A stretch of 21,023 nucleotides of DNA from JANNAV01 sp031384695 (lineage in GTDB: Bacteria > Pseudomonadota > Alphaproteobacteria > Rhodobacterales > Rhodobacteraceae), in assembly GCA_031384695.1 (NCBI GenBank), contig JANNAV010000148.1:1-21023 (forward strand), in the 5' to 3' direction. Below, piece by piece: positions 13,521-20,796 of this stretch (its first letter is position 1; the number at the start of each line of letters is the position of its first letter). The notes below the pieces were generated by a model. The model saw only the letters and a list, made by a program, of their open reading frames with translations. It was not told the origin of the DNA and did not search any database. The position numbers were made by a program, and so were the translations under genes.

Positions 13521-14795
13521 CTACTGCGCAGCCATGCTTTTTTGCGGCAGCATCAGGCCTTCGGTGACGGCGGACAGGGCAAGGGCGGCGGCACCGTGGG
13601 CCCAGAGGGTTTCGCCCCAGGTATTTATCTGGATGGTGGGCAGGGGGCGGCCGGTGTCGATCATCAGGCTTTGCATTTCCGAAAGCGCGTCGGCGGCGTA
13701 GAGGTAATCGAAGCGCATCCGCGCGCCCGCAAGGATGATCAGCGCCGGATCAAACAGGTTCACCACATTGGCCAGCCCCAGCGCCAGATAGCGCCCGGCG
13801 CGGCGGAAGATCGAGCGGGCGGCGGCGTTGCCAGCCTTGGCGTTCTCGTAAAGGCTTTCGAGAAGCACGTTCATCGGCTGGCCTTCAAGTTCTGTCCAGT
13901 TCAGGGCGGTGGTAGCCTCGCGCACCAGGGCGTAATCGGCGACGTAAGCCTCCAGACAGCCGCGCTGGCCGCAGCGGCAAAGTGCGCCGTCGAGTTGCAC
14001 CTTGGTGTGGCCCAACTCCATCCCCAGACCAAGCGCGCCCCGATAGAGCCGGTGGTTCAGCACCATGCCCATGCCAAGGCCATGCTCGATGGTGACAACG
14101 GCGAAATCGGACCGGCCCCGCCCGGCACCGAACCACAACTCGGCCATGGCGCACAGGTTGGCATCATTGTCGATCTGTACGGGCAGGCCAAGGCGGGCGG
14201 CGGCGCTGGCGGCGAGAGGATAGTTGCGCGCGAGCAGCACCGAGGACCAGAGCACCTGACCGCTGACCAGATCGACATAACCGGGAAGGCCGATGCCGAC
14301 GGCGGCAAGATCGGCGCGGGTCATGCCGAGTTTGGCCGCGACGGTATCGACAAGCGCCTCGATAACATCCAGCAAGGCATCGGGATCAAGGGCGGTGGGC
14401 GGGCGGTCCATGTGATGGGAGGCCAGCATGTTGCCCGCGAAATCGACAATTACCGCCGACATGTCGCGGTCCGACACCTTGAGCCCGGCCACGTAATGCG
14501 CGTTTGCCCGCACACCAAGCGCCACGGTGGGGCGGCCCCGGCCCGAATCGGTTTCGCGCACCGCAGCAATTTCCTCGATCAGCCCGGCCTCGATCAGTTC
14601 GGAGGTGAGGGTGGTGACGGAGGCGGGCGAAACGCCCAGATCTTTGGCCACCTGCACCCGGGCGATCTGGCCTGCGGCGCGCACCCGTTCAAAAACCTGT
14701 TGCCGCAGGGGGCGTTGCGTATCCGAGAGGGGGGGAATCAGCGGGCCACAACCCGCCTCTGCCCCCACCAAACCTTCGGTTTCACGCACATTCAT
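13521..14795 (-). CDS. ROK-family transcriptional regulator (XylR/NagC type), likely controls xylFHG
   Basis: The 424-aa protein joins an N-terminal winged helix (about residues 27-80; RVQVAKDLGVSPASVTTLTS) to an ROK sugar-kinase-like domain. The domain has DNDAN (209-213), ELGHTKVQLDG (260-270) and the zinc motif CRCGQRGCLE (273-282). With the winged helix it is a repressor-type ROK protein rather than a kinase. It is divergent from xylF across 233 bp, so it probably represses the transporter and is released by xylose or a related sugar; this is inferred from position. The ATG at 14795 has GGAG 9 nt upstream. A run of ten G immediately follows the stop on the plus strand (13511-13520). Confidence 0.9.
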   Translation of the reverse strand: MNVRETEGLVGAEAGCGPLIPPLSDTQRPLRQQVFERVRAAGQIARVQVAKDLGVSPASVTTLTSELIEAGLIEEIAAVRETDSGRGRPTVALGVRANAHYVAGLKVSDRDMSAVIVDFAGNMLASHHMDRPPTALDPDALLDVIEALVDTVAAKLGMTRADLAAVGIGLPGYVDLVSGQVLWSSVLLARNYPLAASAAARLGLPVQIDNDANLCAMAELWFGAGRGRSDFAVVTIEHGLGMGMVLNHRLYRGALGLGMELGHTKVQLDGALCRCGQRGCLEAYVADYALVREATTALNWTELEGQPMNVLLESLYENAKAGNAAARSIFRRAGRYLALGLANVVNLFDPALIILAGARMRFDYLYAADALSEMQSLMIDTGRPLPTIQINTWGETLWAHGAAALALSAVTEGLMLPQKSMAAQ

Positions 14796-15028
14796 TGCAG
14801 CAGGCTCCGGCTATTTACTTTGATCGCAAAACAAAAAAATCGGGGTTAGACCGCTGGTTTCGCCGCGAATTGCTGCGATGCAGCGGAAACTTGGCGAAAA
14901 AGCAGGCGCGATCAGCTTTGCCCATCAAATATATTTTGACAACTGAAATTATTCGCGGCAGTTTTCAGCAGTCACGACGAATCTGTCGGACCGGCCATAG
15001 GCTGGCCAAAAAATCTGGGAGGATAAAA
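14796..15028. promoter_or_regulatory. Divergent promoter region between the ROK regulator and xylF
   Basis: This 233-bp AT-richer gap must hold both promoters. A consensus TTGACA at 14936-14941 (plus) is a candidate -35 for xylF, but no good -10 sits at 16-18 nt. An imperfect dyad, GTTTCGCCGC (14857-14866) with GCGGAAAC (14883-14890), encloses GCTGC-GAT-GCAGC (14872-14884) and is a possible ROK operator. GGGAGGA at 15017-15023 is the xylF ribosome-binding site. Confidence 0.5.
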
Positions 15029-16054
15029 ATGCGTACTGCAATTATTGCGGCGGTTATCGCCGCGACGGGCTTTTCGTCTGCCGCATTTGCCGAAGGCAAA
15101 AAGATCGGTGTGTCGTGGGCCTCGTTTCAGGAAGAGCGCTGGAAGATCGACGAAGCCGCGATGAAGGCGGCCATCGAAGCGGCGGGCGACGAGTATATTT
15201 CGGCTGACGCGCAATCGTCTTCGGAAAAGCAGTTGTCTGATGTGGACGCGCTGATCTCGCAGGGTGCGAATGCGCTGATCATCAACGCCTGGGACAAGGA
15301 TGCGATCGGGCCTGCCATCGAGAAGGCAGCAGCCGAAGGCATTCCGGTTGTGGGTTATGACCGTCTGATCGAGGATGCGCGCACCTTCTATCTGACTTTC
15401 GACAACAAGGGCGTTGGCAAGATCATCGCTGAGCAGGTCATGGCGGCAAAGCCTGATGGCAACTATGCGATCATTCTGGGCGACCCCGGTGATCCGAACT
15501 CGGCGTTCCTGCGGGAAGGCATGGAAGAGGTGATCGGCGAGGCGGTGAAGGCCGGAACCATCAAGATCGTCGGCGAGGCCAACTCGGACGGCTGGAAGCC
15601 GGAGAATGCGCAGAAGAACATGGAGCAGATCCTGACCGCGAACAACAACGCGGTTGATGCGGTGCTGTCGGAGAATGACGGCATGGCGGGCGGCGTTGTG
15701 GCGGCACTTGCAGCCCAGGGTCTGGTGATCCCGGTGGGCGGCCAGGACGGCGACAAGGCTGCGATCAACCGGGTGGCACGTGGCACGCAGACCGTTTCGG
15801 TCTGGAAGGACTCGCGTCAGCTGGGCAAGGCGGCGGGCGAGATTGCCTCGGCTTTGGCTGGTGGTGCGGCTTTGGACGCCATTGCGGGGGCGTCGAAGTT
15901 CAATGGCGGGGCGAACGGCGTTGAGATGAACGCCATCCTGCTGGCACCGACGCCGATCAACAAGGACACGCTGAACCTGGCGATCGATGCGGGCCATATC
16001 TCGAAGGAAGAGGCCTGTGAGGGCGCTATGGAAGGCGTTGCTGCCTGCCAGTGA
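15029..16054 (+). CDS. xylF: D-xylose-binding periplasmic protein XylF
   Basis: The 341-aa protein has a signal peptide (MRTAIIAAVIAATGFSSAAFA, split after residue 21 by the AxA rule). The mature part resembles E. coli XylF throughout: IGVSWASFQEERWKID, the SEKQLSDVDALISQGANALI stretch, VGYDRLIEDA, LTFDNKGVG, DGWKPENAQKNMEQILTANNN and VGGQDGDKAAINR. It captures sugar for the XylGH ABC importer. The ATG at 15029 is chosen for its GGGAGGA; a frame extending to 14795 covers the promoter. A 10-bp GC-rich hairpin follows the stop and could raise its mRNA level over xylH and xylG. Confidence 0.95.
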   Translation: MRTAIIAAVIAATGFSSAAFAEGKKIGVSWASFQEERWKIDEAAMKAAIEAAGDEYISADAQSSSEKQLSDVDALISQGANALIINAWDKDAIGPAIEKAAAEGIPVVGYDRLIEDARTFYLTFDNKGVGKIIAEQVMAAKPDGNYAIILGDPGDPNSAFLREGMEEVIGEAVKAGTIKIVGEANSDGWKPENAQKNMEQILTANNNAVDAVLSENDGMAGGVVAALAAQGLVIPVGGQDGDKAAINRVARGTQTVSVWKDSRQLGKAAGEIASALAGGAALDAIAGASKFNGGANGVEMNAILLAPTPINKDTLNLAIDAGHISKEEACEGAMEGVAACQ

Positions 16055-16069
16055 TGCGTTAAGATGTGT

Positions 16070-16096
16070 GACGCCGGCCTTTGAAGGGCCGGCGTC
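16070..16096 (+). terminator. Intercistronic hairpin between xylF and xylH
   Basis: GACGCCGGCC (16070-16079) pairs perfectly with GGCCGGCGTC (16087-16096) around TTTGAAG. No T-run follows, so transcription can continue into xylH. Such structures after binding-protein genes are known to protect the upstream message and keep the binding protein in excess. Confidence 0.75.
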
Positions 16097-16205
16097 CGAC
16101 TATTTCAGGACGCGGCAGACAGGTTGCAGGCAGGGACGCGGGGTTTCGCGCAGGGCCTCCTTAGAAGTTGCCGGTGTTCCCCCTTTCACAGCGACGGGTG
16201 AGGAA

Positions 16206-17537
16206 ATGACAAACACAACCGCGACGAACGCGCCGCAGACAGGCGATGCGCAACTGGGGCCGGTGGCCCGGTTCATCAAGGCGACCGAGCTGGACACCCG
16301 GATGCTGGGGATGGTGGGGGCGCTGCTGCTGATCTGGTTCAGCTTTCACCTTTATGGGGCGGTGGTGAACGGCGAGGGGGTGTTTCTGACGCCGCGCAAC
16401 CTGTGGAACCTGTCGGTGCAGACCTCGATGACGGGGATCATGGCGACGGGGATGGTGCTGGTGATCATCACCCGCAACATTGATCTGTCGGTGGGCTCGA
16501 TTGTGGGTGTGACGGGCATGGTGATGGGGATTTTGCAGGTGAATTTCCTGCCTGATTACCTTGGCCTCGGGCATCCGGCGATCTGGGTGATCACGGCTGC
16601 GGTGGGCATCACCTGCGGCGCGTTGATCGGGGCGTTTCATGGCTGGCTGATTGCCTATCGCGGTATTCCTTCATTCATCGTGACGCTGGGCGGCTTGATG
16701 GTGTGGCGGGGGGCTGCGTTTCTGGTGGCCGATGGCAAGACGATTGCACCGGTGGATCCGACGTTCTCGCTGCTGGGCGGCGGACCTTACGGGTCTGTGG
16801 GCGCGACTGGCAGCTGGATCGTGGGCATTCTGGGCTGTGCGGCTATTTTGTGGATTTTGAAATCGGGGCGCACGTCGCGCCGCAAGCATGCCTTCGCGCT
16901 GCGCCCGGTCTGGGCCGAGGTGACGCTGGCGGTGCTGGGGTGCGGCGCGCTGCTGGGCTCGGTTCTGGTGATGAACGCCTACCCATGGCCGAAGGGCATC
17001 GTGGATGCCTATCTCAAGGCAAACCCGGATGTGGTGGTGCCGCCGGAGGGGTTGTTCATTAGCCAGGGCTTTGCGCTGCCGGTGCTTATTCTGGCGGTGG
17101 TCTGCATTCTGATGACCATCCTGATGACCCGCACCCGGTTTGGCCGCTATGTGTTTGCCATCGGCGGCAACCCGGAGGCGGCGGCGCTTTCGGGCATCAA
17201 CACCCGCTGGATGACGATGAAGATTTTCGCGCTGATGGGGCTTTTGGCGGGGCTTGCCGCCGTTGTCGCCTCGGCGCGGTTGAACGCGGCAACCAACGCT
17301 TTGGGGGATCTGGACGAGCTTTATGTGATCGCCTCGGCGGTGGTGGGGGGCACTTCGCTTGCGGGCGGTGTCGGCACGATTTACGGTGCAATCATCGGCG
17401 CGCTGGTGATGCAATCGTTGCAGACCGGCATGGTGCTGATCGGCTATGGCGACGGATCGTACCGCAAGATCGTGGTGGGGGTGGCGCTGGTGCTGGCGGT
17501 GTACCTCGACAATCTTTACCGCAAGAAAACCAAGTGA
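16206..17537 (+). CDS. xylH: Sugar ABC transporter permease XylH
   Basis: The 443-aa integral membrane protein has many hydrophobic helices. The first is at about residues 33-50 (MLGMVGALLLIWFSFHLY). Family landmarks are VIITRNIDLSVGSIVGVTG, IVTLGGLMVWRGAAFLVADG, GRYVFAIGGNPEAAALSGIN and ASAVVGGTSLAGGVGTIYGA, typical of the RbsC/XylH branch. It should form the membrane channel of the importer with XylG. It is longer than E. coli XylH (393 aa), with a cytoplasmic-looking N-terminus and a central loop with Arg/Lys around residues 220-235. GAGG lies just upstream of ATG 16206. The 151-bp gap after xylF holds the hairpin and little else. Confidence 0.93.
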   Translation: MTNTTATNAPQTGDAQLGPVARFIKATELDTRMLGMVGALLLIWFSFHLYGAVVNGEGVFLTPRNLWNLSVQTSMTGIMATGMVLVIITRNIDLSVGSIVGVTGMVMGILQVNFLPDYLGLGHPAIWVITAAVGITCGALIGAFHGWLIAYRGIPSFIVTLGGLMVWRGAAFLVADGKTIAPVDPTFSLLGGGPYGSVGATGSWIVGILGCAAILWILKSGRTSRRKHAFALRPVWAEVTLAVLGCGALLGSVLVMNAYPWPKGIVDAYLKANPDVVVPPEGLFISQGFALPVLILAVVCILMTILMTRTRFGRYVFAIGGNPEAAALSGINTRWMTMKIFALMGLLAGLAAVVASARLNAATNALGDLDELYVIASAVVGGTSLAGGVGTIYGAIIGALVMQSLQTGMVLIGYGDGSYRKIVVGVALVLAVYLDNLYRKKTK

Positions 17538-17547
17538 GGGCATGAGG

Positions 17548-18306
17548 ATGGCGAATTCAGGAACCCCGCTGGTCGAGTTGCGCGACATCTCGATCTCGTT
17601 CGGCGGCATCAGGGCTGTGGATCATGTGACGGTTGATCTTTATGCGGGCGAGGTTGTGGGCCTTCTGGGCCATAACGGTGCGGGAAAATCGACGCTGATC
17701 AAGTGCTTGTCGGGGGCCTATCAGGCCGACAGCGGCGAGATTCTGATCAACGGCGAAAAGGTTGAGATCAACAATCCCCGCGATGCGCGCGCCCAGAACA
17801 TCGAGACGATCTATCAGACGCTGGCGGTGGCGGACAATCTGGACGCGGCCTCGAACCTGTTTCTGGGGCGCGAGTTGGTATCAAAGGCGGGCTTTCTGGA
17901 TGACAGCCGGATGGAGGCGGAAACCCGCAAGATTTTGGCCCGGCTGAACCCGAATTTCCGCAAGTTCAACGTGCCGGTATCGGCGTTGTCGGGCGGGCAG
18001 CGCCAATCGGTGGCCATCGCGCGGGCGGTGTATTTCAACGCGAAAATCCTGATCATGGATGAGCCAACGGCGGCACTTGGCCCGCAGGAGACACAGATGG
18101 TTTCCGAGCTTATTCAGGAGTTGAAGGCGCAGGGCCTGGGGATATTCCTGATCGAGCATGACATTCACAACGTGATGAAGCTGTGTGACCGGGCCTCGGT
18201 GATGAAAAACGGCCAGTTGGTGGGCACGGTGGATGTGAGCAAGGTAACGGATGAGGATATCCTTGGGATGATCATTCTGGGCAAAAAGCCTGCGATGGCG
18301 GCCTGA
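17548..18306 (+). CDS. xylG: Sugar ABC transporter ATP-binding protein, single domain (XylG/FrcA type)
   Basis: The 252-aa protein has one complete ABC domain: Walker A GHNGAGKST (41-49), signature LSGGQRQ (147-153), Walker B ILIMDEP (167-173) and switch His204 in LIEHD. E. coli XylG has two fused ABC domains in about 510 aa. This protein is half that, like rhizobial FrcA, and would act as a homodimer. It begins 10 bp after the xylH stop, so the two are in one operon. ATG 17548 is chosen because GAGGG lies 7 nt upstream; ATG 17542 would be too close to it. A strong intrinsic terminator follows. Confidence 0.92.
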   Translation: MANSGTPLVELRDISISFGGIRAVDHVTVDLYAGEVVGLLGHNGAGKSTLIKCLSGAYQADSGEILINGEKVEINNPRDARAQNIETIYQTLAVADNLDAASNLFLGRELVSKAGFLDDSRMEAETRKILARLNPNFRKFNVPVSALSGGQRQSVAIARAVYFNAKILIMDEPTAALGPQETQMVSELIQELKAQGLGIFLIEHDIHNVMKLCDRASVMKNGQLVGTVDVSKVTDEDILGMIILGKKPAMAA

Positions 18307-18344
18307 TACCTTTTTTGGAGGCTGCAAGGGCAGCGGATTTGTGG

Positions 18345-18376
18345 CAAGGCGCAGGTGACTGCGCCTTGTTTTATTT
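18345..18376 (+). terminator. Intrinsic terminator of the xylFHG operon
   Basis: CAAGGCGCAG (18345-18354) pairs perfectly with CTGCGCCTTG (18359-18368) around a GTGA tetraloop, followed by TTTTATTT. It is a textbook intrinsic terminator. A smaller hairpin, GCTGC-AAGG-GCAGC (18321-18334), lies just upstream. The next start codon is only 20 bp further on. Confidence 0.93.
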
Positions 18377-18396
18377 CACCCAGCCGGAGAGTTCTG

Positions 18397-19197
18397 ATGC
18401 GTTCCTATCACTTTACCCATGCCATCACCCGCCGCCCTGCGGTGTCCATCACGGCGGGTTTGCGGGCGGTGGATACCGGCGCTCCGGACCTTGCGGTGAT
18501 GCTGGCGCATCATGCGGAGTATGTGGCGGCGTTGCGCTCGACCGGGGCGGCGGTGGTGGAACTGCCAGCGCTGGAGGCGTACCCCGACTGTGTGTTTGTC
18601 GAGGATACCGCACTTTGCCTGCCAGAGGGGGCGGTGGTGATGCGGCCCGGCGCGCCGTCGCGGCTGGGCGAGGCGGCGGCGATGGCACCGCATCTGGCGG
18701 CTTTGTACGGCGAGGTTCTGGCGGTGACGGGGGCGGAAAGTTTCATCGAGGGCGGCGATATCCTGACCACCGAGACCGAGATTCTGGTGGGGCGTTCGGC
18801 GCGGACCAATGCGGCGGGCGTGGCGGAACTGACGCGGCTGGTGGCCGGTTGGGGGCACCGGGTGCGCGAGGTGTTCACGCCAGCGGGGGTGCTGCATTTC
18901 AAGACCGATTGCTCGCTGCTGGACGGCGAGACCATCCTTGCCACCCGGCGGCTGGCGGCCTCTGGCTGTTTTGCGGGGTATAGGGTGATCGAGGTGGCAG
19001 AGGGCGAACAGGCCTGCGCCAACTCGATCAGGTTCAACGATCTGGTGATCATGCCGGCGGGGTTTCCGCGCACCGGGGAGGTGCTGGACCGGGCGGGCTT
19101 TGCCGTGCGCGAGATCGGCAATTCGGAATGCGCCAAGCTGGATGGCGGCATGTCATGCCTGTCGCTCAGGTTTACGCCTAAGGCGTTTCGCATTTGA
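18397..19197 (+). CDS. Dimethylargininase / arginine-deiminase-superfamily hydrolase (DDAH type)
   Basis: The 266-aa protein belongs to the guanidino-group-modifying superfamily. ITRRPAVSITAGLRAVDTG opens the protein, with VFVEDTAL (substrate acid Asp70), FIEGGDIL (Glu118), GVLHFKTDCSLLD (catalytic His167) and LDGGMSCLSLRF (nucleophile Cys254). DDAH hydrolyses methylated arginines to citrulline and a methylamine. Its length fits DDAH rather than the roughly 400-aa arginine deiminase. GGAGA precedes ATG 18397. It lies 20 bp after the xylFHG terminator, so its promoter must overlap the terminator region or it relies on read-through. The last three codons and the stop lie inside the miniature element at 19181; before that insertion the protein would have ended three residues earlier, after PKA. 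Confidence 0.9.
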   Translation: MRSYHFTHAITRRPAVSITAGLRAVDTGAPDLAVMLAHHAEYVAALRSTGAAVVELPALEAYPDCVFVEDTALCLPEGAVVMRPGAPSRLGEAAAMAPHLAALYGEVLAVTGAESFIEGGDILTTETEILVGRSARTNAAGVAELTRLVAGWGHRVREVFTPAGVLHFKTDCSLLDGETILATRRLAASGCFAGYRVIEVAEGEQACANSIRFNDLVIMPAGFPRTGEVLDRAGFAVREIGNSECAKLDGGMSCLSLRFTPKAFRI

Positions 19198-19293
19198 TCT
19201 GGATCAGCAGATCAAATGCGAAACGCAACATTCCCGGCGTTTGGCCTGTCTTGGTTTGCCTTCAATCTGATTCAGATTGAAGGCAAACCGCTT
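19181..19293 (-). mobile_element. 113-bp TA-flanked two-hairpin miniature element, copy 2
   Basis: It is an inverse-orientation copy of 153-265, identical in length, with TA at 19179-19180 and 19294-19295. Its hairpins are 19183-19200 with 19209-19226 and 19253-19270 with 19272-19289, both perfect 18-bp stems. The second stem restores C-G where copy 1 has a wobble. In the other stem C-G replaces the T-A pair of copy 1, a compensatory double change. The copy lies exactly between converging genes, carries the stop of the left one and part of the stop of the right one, and could act as a two-way transcription barrier. Confidence 0.88.
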
Positions 19294-19709
19294 TAAGGCG
19301 TGAGGATCGCGGCGCGCGCGTAGTCGCCGGTTTCGCTGGTGCCGTCATCAAACACCACGGTGACGGTAACGGTTTCCACCGATTTGAGCGGCAGGATCAG
19401 GTAAATTTCGAAGCCGCCTTCGGCCTTGAGGGCGTTGGGGGCGGCTTCGGCCTGATAGCAGGGTTCCATCGGATAGGGAGTTTCGGCGGGGGCGCCGTTG
19501 ATGCCATAGAGGATGGCATCAAGCCCGCAGCGCCAGGCGAGGGCGTTGGTGAAGTAGAGCAAATCCTGGCCGTCATATTCGCGGACCGCGATCCAGCCGG
19601 GTTTGCTGGCCGTGAGGATCGGTTTGATCTCGGCGGCGGTGGTGAAATTCTGCGCAAGGCTGGCGCCGGGCGCTAGGCCCACGATCAGGGCGAGGAAAAT
19701 CCGGTACAT
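19293..19709 (-). CDS. Small secreted protein of unknown function
   Basis: The 138-aa protein has a clear signal peptide (MYRIFLALIVGLAPGASLA, probable cleavage before Gln20). The mature part has two cysteines (Cys61 in WRCGLD, Cys84 in EPCYQ) that could form a disulfide. It ends in a beta-rich stretch (IYLILPLKSVETVTVTVVF) suggesting a small beta-sandwich. I recognise no family. The ATG at 19709 has AAAGG upstream; a frame extending to 19862 overlaps the divergent gene and is rejected. Its stop TAA consists of the duplicated TA plus the first base of the miniature element; before insertion it would have been TAG at the same codon. Confidence 0.8.
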   Translation of the reverse strand: MYRIFLALIVGLAPGASLAQNFTTAAEIKPILTASKPGWIAVREYDGQDLLYFTNALAWRCGLDAILYGINGAPAETPYPMEPCYQAEAAPNALKAEGGFEIYLILPLKSVETVTVTVVFDDGTSETGDYARAAILTP

Positions 19710-19725
19710 GCGTTGCGCCTTTCGC

Positions 19726-19754
19726 TTTTGCCACGCGGGTTTTGGGCTTATAGT
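19726..19754 (+). promoter_or_regulatory. Possible promoter of the glycosyltransferase-like gene
   Basis: TATAGT (19749-19754) is a good -10, with TTTTGC (19726-19731) 17 nt upstream as a weak -35, in the 84-bp gap between divergent starts. Only the -10 is convincing. Confidence 0.3.
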
Positions 19755-19793
19755 TTTGCAAATGGGTTGGCCGGGGCGATTGTTGGAACAAGC

Positions 19794-20795
19794 ATGACCG
19801 AAAATGGCCCGCTGGGGCAAGGGTTCAATATCGTGGCGGTGGTGCAATCTGGGCGGTTGCAATACGAGGCGTTGTTGTTGGCGGCATCACTGCGGCACAG
19901 CAACCCGGGGTTTCGCGGCACGCTGTATCTGGCCGAGCCGCAGCCGGGGCCGCTTTGGCCGCGCGACCCGCGGGTGACGGATCAGGCCATGCGCGAGGCG
20001 TTGGCGGCGCTGGGGGCGGTATTTTTGCCGTTTGAGAACAAGGTGTTCGGCCAAAGCTATGCCAATGGCAACAAGATCGAGGCGTTGGGCGCGCTGCCCG
20101 ATCAGCCGTTTCTGTTTCTGGATACTGATACATTGGTGTTGGGAGACTTCGCCGCGGTTGGCTTTGATTTCACCAAGCCCTCGGCCTCGATGCGGCGCGA
20201 GGGGACATGGCCGCAGATCGAGTTGTACGGGCCGGATCATGCGGCGATCTGGGGCGCGCTTTACCGCAAGTTCGGCCTCGATTTCGCGGCCACGCTGGAC
20301 CGCACGCAGCCCGAAGGCTATTGGCAACGCTATCTCTATTTCAACGCAGGCTGGTTCTTTCATCAAAGCCCGCAGGCGTTTGGCGCGCGGTTTTTGAATT
20401 ATGCGCGGGCGGTGCGCGATGATCCGCCGCCCGAACTGGTGGTGCAGGAGCTTTACCCCTGGCTGGATCAGATCGTGTTGCCGCTGGTGGTGGCAAGTTT
20501 TGGTGGCGGACGGCCGGGGGCAAGGCTGGCGGGGCTGGACGGCGAGGTGACCTGCCATTACCGGACCTTGCCGCTGCTCTATGCGCGCGAGAGCGACCGG
20601 GTGGTCGAAGTGCTGGAGGCGGTGGCGGGCGCGCGCGAGGTGCGCCGGTTGCTGCGCGAGTACGAGCCGGTGAAGCTGATGGTTTACCAGAACCGCGGCC
20701 GCAAGGTGCGCGAGTTGTTTGACCGGCAGGATTTGCCGCGCCGCGAGCAGATGATCCGCAATCAGATCAAGAAGGAAGGTTTCTGGCTGCGTTAG
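19794..20795 (+). CDS. Glycosyltransferase-like protein with DxD motif (GT-A/GT8-like)
   Basis: The 333-aa cytoplasmic protein has an N-terminal strand-turn NIVAVVQSGRLQYEALLLAA. A DxD motif sits in FLFLDTDTLVLGDF (Asp110, Asp112), the nucleotide-sugar/Mn site of GT-A glycosyltransferases. YFNAGWFFHQSP (about residues 180-191) resembles the acceptor-side segment of GT8-like enzymes. The C-terminus is basic and helical (REYEPVKLMVYQNRGRKVRE). Donor and acceptor cannot be deduced. The ATG at 19794 has only weak GGAA upstream; the longer frame from 19713 overlaps the promoter. An IS481-type element begins 2 bp after the stop. Confidence 0.72.
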   Translation: MTENGPLGQGFNIVAVVQSGRLQYEALLLAASLRHSNPGFRGTLYLAEPQPGPLWPRDPRVTDQAMREALAALGAVFLPFENKVFGQSYANGNKIEALGALPDQPFLFLDTDTLVLGDFAAVGFDFTKPSASMRREGTWPQIELYGPDHAAIWGALYRKFGLDFAATLDRTQPEGYWQRYLYFNAGWFFHQSPQAFGARFLNYARAVRDDPPPELVVQELYPWLDQIVLPLVVASFGGGRPGARLAGLDGEVTCHYRTLPLLYARESDRVVEVLEAVAGAREVRRLLREYEPVKLMVYQNRGRKVRELFDRQDLPRREQMIRNQIKKEGFWLR

Positions 20796-20796
20796 G

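Noticed and set aside
13473..14849. 458-aa plus-strand frame opposite the ROK regulator
   Set aside because: Glycine/histidine-rich antisense translation; the minus strand has the full wHTH and ROK motifs.
14972..15997. 341-aa minus-strand frame opposite xylF
   Set aside because: Arg/His-rich shadow; the plus strand encodes a signal peptide and XylF motifs.
16161..17609. Long minus-strand frames opposite xylH
   Set aside because: They are His/Arg/Gln-rich shadows of a clearly coding membrane protein on the other strand, a common artefact in high-GC DNA.
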